Source: Ziziphus jujuba
Lineage: Eukaryota; Streptophyta; Magnoliopsida; Rosales; Rhamnaceae
Direction: 5' to 3'
Length of the DNA stretch: 64,000 nt
Assembly: GCF_031755915.1 (NCBI RefSeq)
Contig: NC_083384.1
Span: 31,353,001 to 31,417,000, forward strand
Made by a program: the position numbers and the translations under genes. Numbering within the stretch: position 1 is the first letter of the stretch; each line of letters starts with the position of its first letter. Shown here one piece after another: positions 47,645 through 60,230 of this stretch. The notes under the pieces are model-generated. The model had not been told where the DNA came from. It made no database searches and saw nothing but the letters and a program-made list of their open reading frames with translations.

Positions 47645-48727
47645 GTTATACCATAATAAACACGGCCACCATCACATCCCTTATGATTGCTGTACATGTA
47701 GACCCCTCCGTGACTATTCTTTGTGGCTCTCATAATAGCACCAACTCGAACTTCATTCTTCCTCAGTTGGTGATGACTTCCTCCTGCGTTCATAAAAACT
47801 TCAACTCCGTTCAATGCGAGCTCCAAATTCGGAGGATTTGGAGCGAATAGCTCGTCGCTAACTTCGGCTGCCACAGCCCTGATAATTATTAAACGGATAA
47901 ATAAGTAGTTATCATATCATAATCAGTATTTGTCATTATTAATGACAAATAATAATATTGTTATAAATAATTAGATTCGTTGTTATTGCGTTAATTATCA
48001 GTTATATATTATCACATATACTATTGCTGTTTGTTATTAGGTGATACATAATATAATTTTAGATATATTTCACTTACGTGTCCATGAATTGAATATAACC
48101 ATATCCAAAAGGCACTGTTTTCTGATGAAGAGCCTCAGAAATTTCACAAGGAAGATGAAGCTCAACAAGTTGGTCTTGTTTTTTCCAAGCCTTAAACCAT
48201 CTAAATTCTCTATAATTTCCATCATTTGCAAGCCACGTTTTGGGACGTATCATTATGATTTTCCTGTTCATGCATACAACTTGACAATTATAAAGATCTG
48301 AACCATTCATCACAGGCATCCCAAAGCTGCATAATATCCCATCCGTCCAATCACCCGTTAGTAATTCTTTCAAGCATTCCCATCTGCAACCAAAGATATA
48401 TATATATATATATATATATATATCATAAACACAAAATAAATAAGTAATATTAAATCCAAAAGAGCAAAAAAAGTAGGGAAAACTTCGAAGAGTATATTTT
48501 ATATAATATATATATATATATACACACACTTACGAATGAGAAACAGTATCTATCTCGAAGAAATGGTCTTCGCAGCCATAACCAGTAATCTCGAGCTCAG
48601 GACCAAGCCTTATCACAGCCCCTGCTAGTTTTGCCTTGGCTATGGATTCCTTAATATTTTTCAAATTAGAGTCGAAATCCATAGCCCATTGGTTCAAATT
48701 AAATGTAGCTACCTTAAGCACCCTCAT
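44246..48727 (-). CDS. NAD+ synthetase copy 2, catalytic glutaminase Cys replaced by Ser
   Basis: Tandem paralogue of copy 1 with 13 exons in matching phases (minus): 48727-48534, 48383-48078, 47878-47652, 47548-47445, 47338-47210, 46532-46364, 46238-46103, 46008-45870, 45744-45568, 45398-45213, 45066-44971, 44778-44650, 44551-44246. They give 765 residues. All splice borders are GT-AG and there is no stop or frameshift. The synthetase domain keeps LSGGADSSS and [10 protein letters not shown]. In the glutaminase domain E44 and K113 are present, but AEVSDEL has Ser174 (codon AGC) where the nucleophilic Cys belongs, and NAGGS replaces NASGS at 199. Without that Cys glutamine cannot be hydrolysed; ammonia-dependent NAD synthesis remains possible. 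It also has a six-residue insertion near the exon 10/11 joint and a 27-residue-longer C-terminal region. An intact frame suggests selection rather than decay. Confidence 0.9.
47385..47415 (-). repeat. (TA)n microsatellite in intron 4 of NAD synthetase copy 2
   Basis: About fifteen AT units. Similar TA runs occur in other introns of this copy (about 45190-45211, 45534-45552, 47604-47640, 48400-48422, 48509-48521), whereas copy 1 introns have none of comparable length. Confidence 0.85.
47604..47640 (-). repeat. (TA)n microsatellite in intron 3 of NAD synthetase copy 2
   Basis: About eighteen AT units, close to the exon 3 donor. Confidence 0.85.
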
Positions 48728-48881
48728 GATGTATATAGAGCTCCAAATTAATTAAGCACTAGCTAAAACTAGTACTATTGCTGTCCGCACCAAAAATGTA
48801 GAACTAGCTAGTTCTCTATCTAGAAAAACAAAAAAATAAAAATTCAAAACTAGTTGATGCAAATTTCAAGGTTTCAGCTAT

Positions 48882-48890
48882 CCTTATATA
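48882..48890 (-). promoter_or_regulatory. Possible TATA box of NAD synthetase copy 2
   Basis: tatataagg on the minus strand, about 155 bases before the start codon. It would put transcription start about 125 bases before the ATG. Confidence 0.5.
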
Positions 48891-48899
48891 GGTGTAAAA

Positions 48900-50023
48900 C
48901 TGATAGTGTGGGATCGTTGATTATTTTTTTTTTTTTTCTTTTTATAATTTTGTTTGATTTTGGATTTAATTAATTTCTTGAATTAGCATAAAACATAGCG
49001 TGCATTTTATCAAAAAAATAAAACATAGCGTGCATGATGATACTATTATTATATTATATAATATAATATATATACACAGAGTAGATAGTCTCCAAACAAA
49101 AAAAATAAAAAAATAAAAAGCTTATGGGTGTTTTGTCGCTCGTGGGCCCCGGAGGTCCCGGACACCGAAATGCACGTTAAATTAGTGTCTAAAAGTACTT
49201 GCGCGTTTGAAAAATTCAATAAAAGACGGCCACGTTTTGGATATTCTCTCTAGCTATTATAAAACGTACGAGAAAAGAGACGAACCACGAAACAAGAAAA
49301 AAAAAAAAAAAAAAACAAAACAAAAAGGTTCGAGAAACAGGTCACAAGTTAGAAATTCGAAAAAGAAAAATTTTATTTGACACAAAAAAAAAAAAAAAAA
49401 GCCGGACCTTTTTTTTTTTTTTTTTTTTTGTTTTGGTGAATCCTCTAAATTTTCTTTGTAACGTTAATTATGATTAGAATTTTACTAGTTACTATTATTA
49501 ATTATAAATATAAGTAAGATCCATTCGCTGATATAAAGAATATAAATTAGATATATTTAATTACATTTTATTTTTTTATAAAAAAGAAAATTAAAATTTT
49601 TTGAACACATCTAACTGACATTTAGATCAAATACTGGCAAATAACATATTATTTTTTTCATGATTAATATATTTATATATATATATATAAGTGAAAAAAA
49701 TTGGAAGATGATTACAATTATGTATAATTTACTCTTTGTACATTTGTTTATCACACATAAACACATGTACACCAAATGAATATAATATGAGAATGAGTAA
49801 GAGACAATAATATTAAGCATCTCTAGGTTTAGCTAAGAGAATTTTATATAATATCAAATTTAATTAAAGGAAACTAATTAATTTGGGTATTTATCATGCA
49901 ACTTAAATTATGATTATTTTAATGTTTATGTAATATTTTTTAAAACGTTTATAATAAGCTGTTAATAATTGTGCGTCCATAAAGTTGTTAATAATGGTAC
50001 TTCCAGAAAAAAATAATAATAAT
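48900..50023. other. AT-rich intergenic sequence upstream of NAD synthetase copy 2
   Basis: Poly-A and poly-T runs near 49295-49313 and 49409-49430. No gene is recognised. Confidence 0.5.
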
Positions 50024-50229
50024 AACAAGCATGATTCAAAGAAATACGAAATATATTTTAATATTTGATCTTAAAAAAAGGAGGTCGACAGAGATTGTAA
50101 TTCATCATATTAAAAACATGAAAAATTATATATAGAATTCCAAGAATTCCATCCCAAAGTACTTTTTGTCTGTGGCAATTAATCAAACTTTTTTCTCTCA
50201 AATCATGCATCACTCACCCAAATCCACGT
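50024..50229 (+). repeat. Direct repeat flanking a Copia remnant, left copy
   Basis: Collinear with 51249-51493 (blocks 'tacgaaatatattt', 'gttgtaattcatcat'-like, 'aaaaacatgaaaaattata', 'ctctcaaatcatgcat'). The sequence is non-coding. Confidence 0.75.
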
Positions 50230-50329
50230 TAGGAATGGTTTGTTTGTTTTTTTTATTTTAATTGACTATCAAGAATATTAAATTGGAAATCTCTCCTGGA
50301 TGGAAACTTCCTTTTGAAAGAAATAGGAA

Positions 50330-51000
50330 TGTGTAACACGGTTTTTGCAGGGAAAAACTGAATTGTCATTTCATTAGCTTGTAAGTGAATAAATACAGCA
50401 ATGAAAATTAGAGATTACAACAAGATGGTTTAGCTGGTTACATATCAGATAGTACACAAGATATGTATCCTAATAGTACAAGCTATTAACCAAAAGATTA
50501 GTCCCTTAGACACCAGAACTGTGTGGCTTGATATTTATCTTTACACCCCCTCTTGAGCTCAAGGGGCTTTTAAATAGATTGAGCTTGGACCGAAGAGTGA
50601 GAACATGAGCAGTGGATAGCACTTTAGTCATGATGTTGGCAATTTGGTTGGAAGTGGGAACATAGCGGACTTCAAGTTTCCTTTGTGTAATACGGTCCCT
50701 CACAAAATGAACTGTCAATCTTTATATGCTTAGTTCGTGCGTGAAACATTGGATTCAAAGCTAAAGACCTGGCACTCATATTAATCACACCATAAAATAG
50801 GAACTTGGGTTGTGTAAATTTGTAATCCACCAAGCAACGCTTGAATCCACATTATTTCTGCAGCACCATTAACCAAGGTCCGATATTTAGATTTCGTGAT
50901 GGACCTGACCACCACTAGTTGATTCTTGGAGGACCAAAAAATTAAGTTATTCCCAAGATAGATAGGCACAATAACAGCTGTTTGTGTGCGTGTGTATATA
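50330..51000 (-). mobile_element. Copia remnant: 3' LTR plus end of RNase H
   Basis: A probable 216-bp LTR (50545-50330 on the minus strand, TGTAAAGATAA...GTTACACA) is preceded by a purine-rich tract (GAGGGGG). Upstream lie pieces of the Copia RNase H domain: WSSKNQLVVVRSITKSKYRTL and AAEIMWIQALL (about 50940-50830), then VRDRITQRKLEVRYVPTSNQIANIMTK (about 50710-50630). The two pieces are in different frames and the active residues are eroded. Nothing of gag, integrase or reverse transcriptase remains. Confidence 0.8.
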
Positions 51001-51248
51001 TATGTATGCAATGTATGATGAAACTTTTTTTTTGTTTTTTTTGGTGAATATATGATTAAACTTAATATCACACACGTCAGATTGAAAAATTCCATCCACA
51101 CATTGGATGACAAAATTTCACCCACACTATATATTAACATGCCTTTCACCTTTTTTTTTTTTTTTTTTTTGTGGGGGGGGTGGGTAGAAACCTACCTTTC
51201 ACATTTTCAATGGAAGATCACGTGCCTTTCTTATTTCAATAAAGCCAA

Positions 51249-51493
51249 TAATAAGCATGCATCCAAGATATACGAAATATATTTCAATTTTTCATCTTAA
51301 TTTATTATAGTTTATTCACTCCGAAAGCAGAAACAAAAAACCAAAAAAAAAAAAAAAAAAAAAAAGAGAAATCAACAGAGGTTGTAATTCATCATACTAA
51401 AAACATGAAAAATTATACATATAGAATTCCATCCCAAATTACTTTATGTCTATAGCAATTCTCTCAAATCATGCATATCACTTTCCCAAATCC
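51249..51493 (+). repeat. Direct repeat flanking a Copia remnant, right copy
   Basis: Second copy of 50024-50229, with a poly-A insertion near 51343-51365. Confidence 0.75.
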
Positions 51494-52243
51494 TCCTTAT
51501 ATATTGATGTCAACTTAATTATGTGTAGTATTATTTAATTTGGAGTTTGTATAAATGATCAATTTTACTTTTATGTTTTAGCTGTAACTTATTCATTATT
51601 AGTTTTTATTACATTTTCAATCATTTTATATCATGTTAACATGTATAGTTGGTGAATAAAGTTGATTTTGGTTAGGTTATTCTTCCAAAAAAAAAAAAAA
51701 AAAGTTGGTGTTCGAAAGTTGATAAACAAATTAAAATTGTAGCATTGTTGCTCTTATGTGAAAAATAAATAAAAATACACTTGCATTCCTTTTTATAATT
51801 ATGAGATTAAGAAGCAAAGTTTTCACTTCTACTACTGATTGAACGTTGAGATTTCCACATCATATATCCACTCTTTGGTTAATTATTAACTTATTGTAGA
51901 AAGCATAGAACAATATATATATATATATTTTTTTTTTTTTCCCTTTTCTTTTCTTTTTCTCTTTCTTTTTTGAGATATAGAAATTAATTTTTCATAATAT
52001 ATATATTTTTTAAAAGATGTAAAGTTAAAAGTCTGATCTAAAGCTTAATGATTCAAACTCTAGCTCTTTGTTAGATTTTTCATCTTTTTCATTAATAAAT
52101 TTTAAAAAACTTCTAAAAGTGTTGATGTAATGGTGTTAATACTAAACCATATAATTCTTTATTAATTCCGATTATGACCAAGTAATATTTATTGGACTAC
52201 ACTATTTTTTTTTGGGAACTTTTTTCCCCCTTCTTTTTCATTA
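51494..52243. other. AT-rich intergenic sequence
   Basis: No gene is recognised. Confidence 0.5.
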
Positions 52244-52648
52244 TCATGGATTTCAAAGGAGAACCATATATAACTTGTAAGTTTGTTGTAGAAATTAAAG
52301 ATTTATAAATTTTAGTGACAAAGGGTCCAATATATATATATATATGTATATATATATATTTGGTAAAATATATATTAAGGTTCACTGGATGTTAAATTAA
52401 TTAAAGGGGGAACCTGATAATTTTCATAATTGAAATTAGCTGGTTGAGCTACTCAAATTAGATTTTATTATATTCTCGTATTTGGTTTCAAATAGTAATT
52501 GTGATAAAAGAATATAAGAGAAAGTATGATAATTGCAATTATCACCGTGTTCAGAGACAACCTAACCAGGAATAATCAATCATTCCTGTCCCGATGTTAG
52601 ACGCTCCAAACCCCGTAAACATACACTACCACATCATCAAAATATCTT
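52244..52648 (+). repeat. ABCF3 upstream region shared with 9600-9890
   Basis: Collinear blocks with 9605-9885 (see there). It contains a TA microsatellite at about 52331-52360 and an insertion relative to the other copy. It ends about 185 bases before the ABCF3 start codon and so may include promoter sequence. Confidence 0.65.
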
Positions 52649-52832
52649 CTAAACGCTGTCGTTTGGCCCCTCTTCTACTCCACGCTACTAGCACCAACAG
52701 AGAAAAAAGGCTCTCAGCTATCCAAGCCGAGGGTTTTCTCTTTGGTCTTCAATCCCTGCAAAACCATTATTCAGCACAATCAAATAAAATAGTTTAGAAA
52801 ACGAAATCGGGGTTTGGATTCGAGTTCTGAGA

Positions 52833-55800
52833 ATGACGGAGGTCGCCAGCTCGGTGGTCCACGAAGTGCTGGGTCGGCGAGCACAGGACGTGGATCAGCC
52901 TATAATCGACTACATCGTCAATGTCCTCGCCGACGAAGACTTCGATTTCGGCGTCGACGGCGAGGGGGCTTTCGAAGCCATCGGAGAGCTTCTTGTCGGA
53001 GCTGAATGCGTCACCGACTTCTCTGAATGTCGTTCTGTAAGTTTCTATAAATTTTTCTTTTTTCTTTTTTATTTTTGGTCTGTTTGGTTGCTCGGAAAAT
53101 GTTGGAAAATCAATTTGAAAACAGAAGTTGTCTTTGATGTTAATTGCTCGCTAGTGTTTTTCTTTGCTGAGCTTCGTTCATTTTCGCCATCCAATTTGCT
53201 TAAAGGGAAACCAAAGGGAAAGGTTGTTATCATTGATTTAATCTTGATTGATTATTCCTGAATATTGCACAAACGAACATTCACATTTTATTATTTTCTC
53301 GGCGTGTATATATAATATATGTATCGTGAAGCTGAATGTGAAAAAATATGAAGTTGGAACTGTTATCTCGTTAGCATAAAGAATGGTGCTCTCTGAAATT
53401 ATATGATAAAGGTTGTTTAACTTATTCCATTAAAGAATCTATTCATTTTCATTTTCCATTGTGGTTGTTTTATTAAGGTATGTAGCAAATTATCTGAAAA
53501 GTTTGGAAATCATGGGTTGGTCAAAGCAAAACCAACTATGCGTAGTCTTGCAACACCCTTAAGAATGAATGATGGGATGGATGAGGAGGAAGTTCCAAAA
53601 AAGAAGCCCGAGGCTTTGGAAGGTCCTGTTCTCACTGAGCGTGACAAAGCGAAGCTTGAAAGAAGAAAAAGGAAGGAGGAGCGTCAAAGAGAGGTAAAGA
53701 TTCATTAGCAAGATATATGCCAATCAAGTTGTGAGTGTCCAAGTCATAAACACTCATATCTCTTGACCATGTTGACTACAATTGTTATCAGTTTGACACT
53801 ACTTGGTAAATTTAAGCTGGTCATTATCAGTTTTGAAGTCATTTCTGGTCAAACTTGATAAATTTTTTCGTTCTATTTTTCTTCAAATTTGTTTTCTCTC
53901 TTTCTTCCCTTTTCTAAAATTTGTTTCTTTGATCGTTTAAGGCACAATACCAAGTGCATTTAGCTGAAATGGAAGCAGCCAGGGAAGGGATGCCTGTGGT
54001 ATGTGTTACTCATGACAATAGTGGGGGGCCAGCTGTCAAGGACATTCATATGGAAAATTTCAATATTTCTATTGGTGGTCGTGATCTCATTGTGGATGGT
54101 TCACTCACCCTTTCATTTGGAAGGCATTATGGTGAGTTAGATTTCCATTAAATTAGGATCCTTTCCGTTTTATCTTCAAGCAGGAGAAGCCAAATCTCTT
54201 TGTATTCCATATGAATCCTCTTTCCTCGGTATAGAAAAACACATTTAAATAGAAAGAAGATAAAAAGTAGAAGGTACATGGTAAATGATAAAATTTTAGT
54301 TTTTTAACTTTGAATATGTTTTGGCATTAGTTCTAGATGGAATAATGAATTTGAAGTTGGCGGTTACGACTCTAAATTACTATGTACAATGTAATTCATC
54401 CAGGTCTTGTTGGAAGAAATGGTACAGGAAAAACAACATTTCTTAGGTACATGGCTATGCATGCCATTGATGGTATTCCTCAAAACTGCCGAATATTGCA
54501 TGTGGAGCAAGAAGTTGTTGGTGATGATACAACAGCCTTGCAGTGTGTGCTTAACTCTGATATTGAGAGAACCCAGCTTTTGGAAGAAGAAGCTCGACTT
54601 GTAGCTCAACAGGTTGAATACATATTTTTGAAATTATAGAGTTGTATTTCTTGCGAACACAGTATTTTCTAATATTCATCTGATTTTTATTTTTTATGCC
54701 CTTTCTTGTTTTGGCTGTATTAATGTTTAAATGAATTTTGGCTGTATTAATGTTTAAATGAACTTTTGCACTCAATGAATCATTGCGACCTGAAGAGAGA
54801 GCTGGAGTTTGAGGAAGTGACTGATAAGAGTAATGGTACAATTGAAAAAGATGCCATTTCACGAAGGCTTGAGGAGATATACAAACGGCTTGAGTTCATT
54901 GATGCATATTCCGCAGAAGCACGTGCAGCTACCATTCTTGCAGTGAGTTCTATTTTGTCTGTACCGGTTATTTTGAAGTGTCTGCTTGGCTTAAGCTTGG
55001 ATTTATACAAATGTGTATATTTCTGTGTTCTGAAATTGTTTCTTGGAGGTTTCTCTTTTGTCAATAAAGTTACTTGCACTTATATTTAAATGTGCTACTA
55101 TGAAAGTAGCTTCATTTTCTAAATTATTATTATACTAATCAGTTTATTTTATAGGGTCTCAGTTTCTCTCCAGAAATGCAGCGGAAAGCAACAAAAGCAT
55201 TTTCTGGAGGATGGCGAATGCGGATCGCTCTTGCTCGTGCCCTCTTCATAGAGCCCGATATATTATTACTTGATGAACCAACGGTGTGTAGTGTGCATTT
55301 TTGGTGCTATGAGGATATGCATTTCACCACTAGAACTTGGTATTTAGTTTTTATTTTGAATTACTTCATCTTATCAAAGAAAGTACTGATTACTTTTTAA
55401 ATCTTTTTTCTTCAGAATCATCTTGATCTTCATGCTGTCTTATGGCTAGAGTCTTACCTGGTGAAATGGCCAAAAACATTCATAGTTGTTTCTCATGCTA
55501 GAGAATTCTTGAACACGGTAATGTAAAGCAACTATGTGTCCATTTTTCATTTAATCAAATGAAGTCTTTTTTATCAATGCATTAATTTTTCTGCAAGTCA
55601 AAAACTGTCCTTTAGATGTTTCATTCTAATTTCTCAAATTTTTTCAGGTTGTCACCGATATCCTTCACCTACATGGGCAAAAACTGAATGTTTACAAGGG
55701 TAATTATGATACATTTGAGAAGACACGAGAGGAGCAGCTCAAGAACCAGCAGAAAGCTTTGGAGGCAAATGAGCGTGCAAGATCCCATATGCAGGTTTTT

Positions 55801-58800
55801 CTTTCTATACACCTTAATTAGAAATTAATTAGTATATAATTTTGTCTAAATTACTATTTGTTTCTGCCTTTCTATATTGCTTTTCATGGGTATGGTGAAG
55901 CTATGTTGATCATTGAAGACAGCAATCTGCTTACCTCTGTTTTTGAGTATTCATCTGGTGTAATGTACTCATATGTAAGGAATCTGTTTGAATCATTTGT
56001 GGGTAGCCTATTGATCGAGCGTTTTTGTTGGATTTAGTGAATGCGTATTTTCTTTTGGTGTTTCCCTTTGGTGGTATGCTATTGTTTTTATCCCTCTGTT
56101 AGCCTAATTACTGATTCCACTTTTTAATTATGAGTTTAAATTTGTGTTGGGGGGAATTTGCTGCACTGTCCTTTCTTAGTTATTGGATTATATGATTACT
56201 TACAAGTTACAATTGCTAGCTCTTAACATTTTTCTGTCTTCTTTCACTCTCTCTAGCATACTGTCACATTAGGACTTATATTTGAAATATTTTTGTTGAT
56301 GCTGCAGTCGTTTATTGACAAGTTTCGATACAATGCAAAGAGGGCTTCTCTTGTTCAGTCAAGAATCAAGGTACCACTTATCGTTCTCTTGTTGCTAGAT
56401 ACATGTATGCATCCTGAATGTTGTTTTATTTCATGATTTTATTAGGTTTGTGTATTTTTCAAGAATGTAATTTAATTTGACAAGTTTTCCTTCCATTGTT
56501 TAGGACTGTATAGTTTTATATTTTGCTTTTGTCTCTTGTAAATTCTAATCAGTCACTTTCTTCTTTTGCCTTTGACATTTAGGCACTGGATCGGATGGGT
56601 CATGTGGATGAAATTATTAATGACCCTGAGTAAGCACATTAGTCATTTGCAGTTACTTTAGATAGAAGCTGCTATAACCAAAATTTATACATTAGTCATT
56701 TGCAGTTACTTAAGATAGAAGCTGCTATAACCAAAATTTATGTTTGAATTTATATTCTTCAATTTTATTTTATTAACATTTATTTGGCCTTTTGTAATGC
56801 AGCTATAAGTTTGAGTTCCCAACTCCTGATGACAGACCGGGGGCCCCTATTATAAGCTTCAGGTTTTTCAGCTCATCTAGCTTATACTTTATTTTTAAAA
56901 CAAATTTGTTGATACTATTTGAATTTTCTAGTGCCAATGGAATGCCTTCAGGGCAGTTATTTCATATCGCAAGCTGATTAATATTTAAGTTTCATTGCTT
57001 TAATTTCATTGAAGCAATGGCATATCCTAAAAAAATATTCTTGATAGACTTCAAAGTAATTAGATGTAAATCTTTTTTTCTGGTTTTAAGATGATGACCA
57101 TTTTTAATTTGATTTAGTTCTTATAAAGTTTATGATTCCCATTTTCTCACATCAATCAATACTTCGTTGGCTTATTTTGATGCCATTTATTTGCAGTGAT
57201 GCATCATTTGGTTATCCTGGGGGACCCTTATTGTTTAAGAATTTAAATTTCGGGATTGACCTTGATAGCCGCATTGCAAGTAAGGAAGCTAGTCCATGAA
57301 ATCTCTTTTATTTATTTATTTATTTTTTATTCATCTCTATAAATTAATGATGTATATATAATTGATATTTTGCATGTTTCGTATGTGTATTTACAATATA
57401 ATCAATGACTACTTGTCTTTTCTCTTTTGTGTTTGTGGCGGACTTTCGTTATATTCATCTGATATTTGGATGTCATAATATGCAGTGGTTGGTCCAAATG
57501 GCATTGGCAAATCAACCATACTCAAACTAATTGCAGGGGACCTACAACCAAGCTCTGGAACTGTTTTTCGCTCAGCTAAGGTACCCTGCCTTTTGCTTAA
57601 TTTATCTGTCTTCATAATGATCTTGAAACTAGCAGTCTAATTTTGATTGTTACCTTCATGGGCTATTTAGAATGATAAAAAACATAATTGAGCAACTGTT
57701 AGGTGTTGTTTTCTAGTCCTACAGTATCTAGTATACAGTTCTCATCTTGGGTTTTGCATTTGGTTTAAGTCCAAATGACTTTAAAATGGTCTTGATTTGT
57801 CATTTCAGTTATATTTGTATGGCAGTACATTTCTGCTCCTCTATTTCATCCTTTTCTAAGAATATACAGTTAGTCTTTCTGACTCATTGCTGCTCCAGGA
57901 GTTGGTTTATATGCTTTAATCTGATCAAGACGATTATTGTTCCTACAGGTTCGAATTGCAGTGTTCAGTCAGCACCATGTTGATGGACTAGATTTAACTT
58001 CAAATCCACTACTGTATTTGATGCGCTGCTATCCAGTAAGTTCTTCATTTTACTAAATGTATTTCTGTATTCTTTCTGGGGCAAAATTTTCAATTTTTGC
58101 TCGTGTTCCCAGAATGCTACTTATGACTTGACTGTGAATTCTTACCGGGGTTGTTTAGAATTTGAAGTTTTATATGCTGCAATTCTTCACTTGTCTGCAA
58201 CCTCGTCTCTTTAAACTATCTGAGAATGAAAACCAGAAGGCAATCTTACCTTCAGAGATTTCTGCTTCAAACGGACTTTGTTTCCAATGGTTTTGCCAAT
58301 GTATGCTATTTAGAGTAATTCTCATTCAAGTATTTCTCTCAGGGAGTGCCTGAACAGAAGCTCCGAGCTCACTTAGGTTCTTTTGGTGTGACTGGAAATC
58401 TAGCGCTTCAGCCAATGTACACTTTGTCTGGTATCTCCCCTTTCTTATTCCTGTTTACTCTAAAATGGAGAATAATTGTTCTTTTACAACTGGTATTTAA
58501 CTTGGAGCACAAAAAGATTGGCATACTGAATGGTTAAGTTAAAGTTGATCTATGACAAGTAATGCAGACCTGGTGCTGCATCGATATTAGATACAAAAGA
58601 ACTAATTTTCTACAGTAATTAATTGCTAAAACTTTATTTTATGTGTATAGTTCTGTTATTTATCATTTATGTGTAATTGCTTTGAGTAACATGCCAGGTG
58701 GTCAGAAGAGCAGAGTTGCATTTGCTAAGATAACTTTCAAGAAACCACACATAATATTGCTTGATGAACCATCCAATCATCTGGTAAATCAATATTATTT

Positions 58801-59357
58801 TCTTCATTTCTTATGTTTACTGGTTTTATTAGGCATTAGTTGTTGTTGGGGACATTGAATACTGATAGTTTACTTGATATGGTATTCATGGCCAAACAAA
58901 ATGGCCACTTTAGTCCTCTAAAACAACATGGTGTCTGTTAGAACCTTAGGGGATTTTCTGAAATTCCAATTGGTTGTTGGAAAAATGTAGGACTTGGATG
59001 CTGTGGAGGCATTAATTCAAGGACTTGTACTTTTCCAAGGGGGCGTTCTCATGGTAAGTTATTGATGTTGCTTTTCCCACTGGCACACTGAAACACACAC
59101 ACACACACACCCCAAAAAGAAAAAGGAGAAGAAGAAGGACAACAACTGGGTTGCACAAACTTGTATGACTATGGCCATTGGCATTTTATTTTGTACTTTG
59201 GGTTACAAATTCTGTTATGTCTTGTTGGTTTCAGGTTAGTCATGATGAGCATCTAATATCTGGAAGTGTGGAGGAGCTCTGGGTGGTCTCAGAAGGTAAG
59301 GCGACACCATTCCATGGCACCTTCCACGATTACAAGAAGATACTCCAGTCTGCATAA
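52833..59357 (+). CDS. ABCF3: ABC transporter F family member 3 (GCN20-type)
   Basis: A soluble twin-ATPase without membrane segments. Family members (yeast GCN20, Arabidopsis ABCF3) act with GCN1 on ribosomes to activate the kinase GCN2 under amino-acid stress. Exons: 52833-53036, 53478-53693, 53942-54131, 54404-54612, 54796-54942, 55155-55283, 55416-55517, 55648-55794, 56308-56370, 56583-56629, 56803-56862, 57197-57279, 57486-57580, 57949-58035, 58343-58430, 58698-58783, 58991-59053, 59235-59357; 712 residues. An N-terminal GCN1-binding-type region (1-190) precedes ATPase domain 1, with Walker [10 protein letters not shown] (207-215), signature FSGGW (338-342) and Walker B LLLDEPT (359-365). 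A charged linker follows, then domain 2 with GPNGIGKST (535-543), LSGGQ (621-625) and [11 protein letters not shown] (from 642). The exon 5 acceptor (AAG) is the least certain border. An intact gene. Confidence 0.95.
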
Positions 59358-59780
59358 AATGACTTGTTAGCTTTGCATATTTTTACGGCCCAACATCATA
59401 AACGGATAGCAGGACCTTTTAAGCCACATGTTTCACAGCTCATTTATTTAGAAAATAATGTAATACGCAGAACAATTTGTTTCAAATTCAAAGGTTGAGG
59501 AATATAGTTGATATTTATAGGCTTTAGAGGATTTTTCCCCCCCAAGTTTTCCACATTTTTTGTCAAGTTTGTATTGAACACAAATGAAAATTTTCCTATG
59601 CTCATGTGCATGCATGCATATTACATATGATAATGAACACTTGTAGTATGGCCCTACTTTTGGTTCATTTGATGCAATTCCTATGACATAAATAGAAACT
59701 AGAACTCAATTAAAGGGCTTAAATTTAGTTTGCATGCATGTTTTAATCCCCAGGGCAATGCTGAGTCCTCTTTCTACCAA

Positions 59781-59853
<73 letters not shown>

Positions 59854-60230
59854 AATATGAGCCGTCTAATGTAAAGTTGGTGAAAGTGTGGGGTTCATCT
59901 CTTTGGTAAATTTGGAAGGACAATTTTCAATAATTTGCGTTTTTTTTTTTTTTTTTTTCTGGCCTCTAAATTATACAAAATTTTCCATTTTATTGACTCC
60001 CCATTGCCCCAACTAAGGAAGCAAAAGAAAAAGACCTATCTTCATTGTCGTTAAAGAAAAAAAAAAGAAAAAAAGAAAAAAAATGTTGCCCCATCTATAA
60101 GATAGAAAAATGAAATGAAAAAAATAATAATAACAAATTTGGTGAAACTTTTTTTTTTTTTTTTTTTTCTTTTTGTTCAGATTCCACAAAAAGAAGCATT
60201 AAAAAAATAAAATGTTAAGTGAAAACAACG
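59358..60230. other. 3' flank of ABCF3 and spacer
   Basis: The ABCF3 3' untranslated region probably lies in the first 250 bases (AATAA-like signals near 59450). Beyond are a long TA microsatellite and T-runs. No gene is seen. Confidence 0.5.
59784..59848 (+). repeat. Long (AT)n microsatellite
   Basis: About 32 AT units interrupted by a single 'gtat'. The longest dinucleotide run in the window. Confidence 0.9.

Noticed and set aside
54780..55079. Minus-strand 99-residue frame inside ABCF3
   Set aside because: Antisense shadow of ABCF3 exon 5 and intron sequence.
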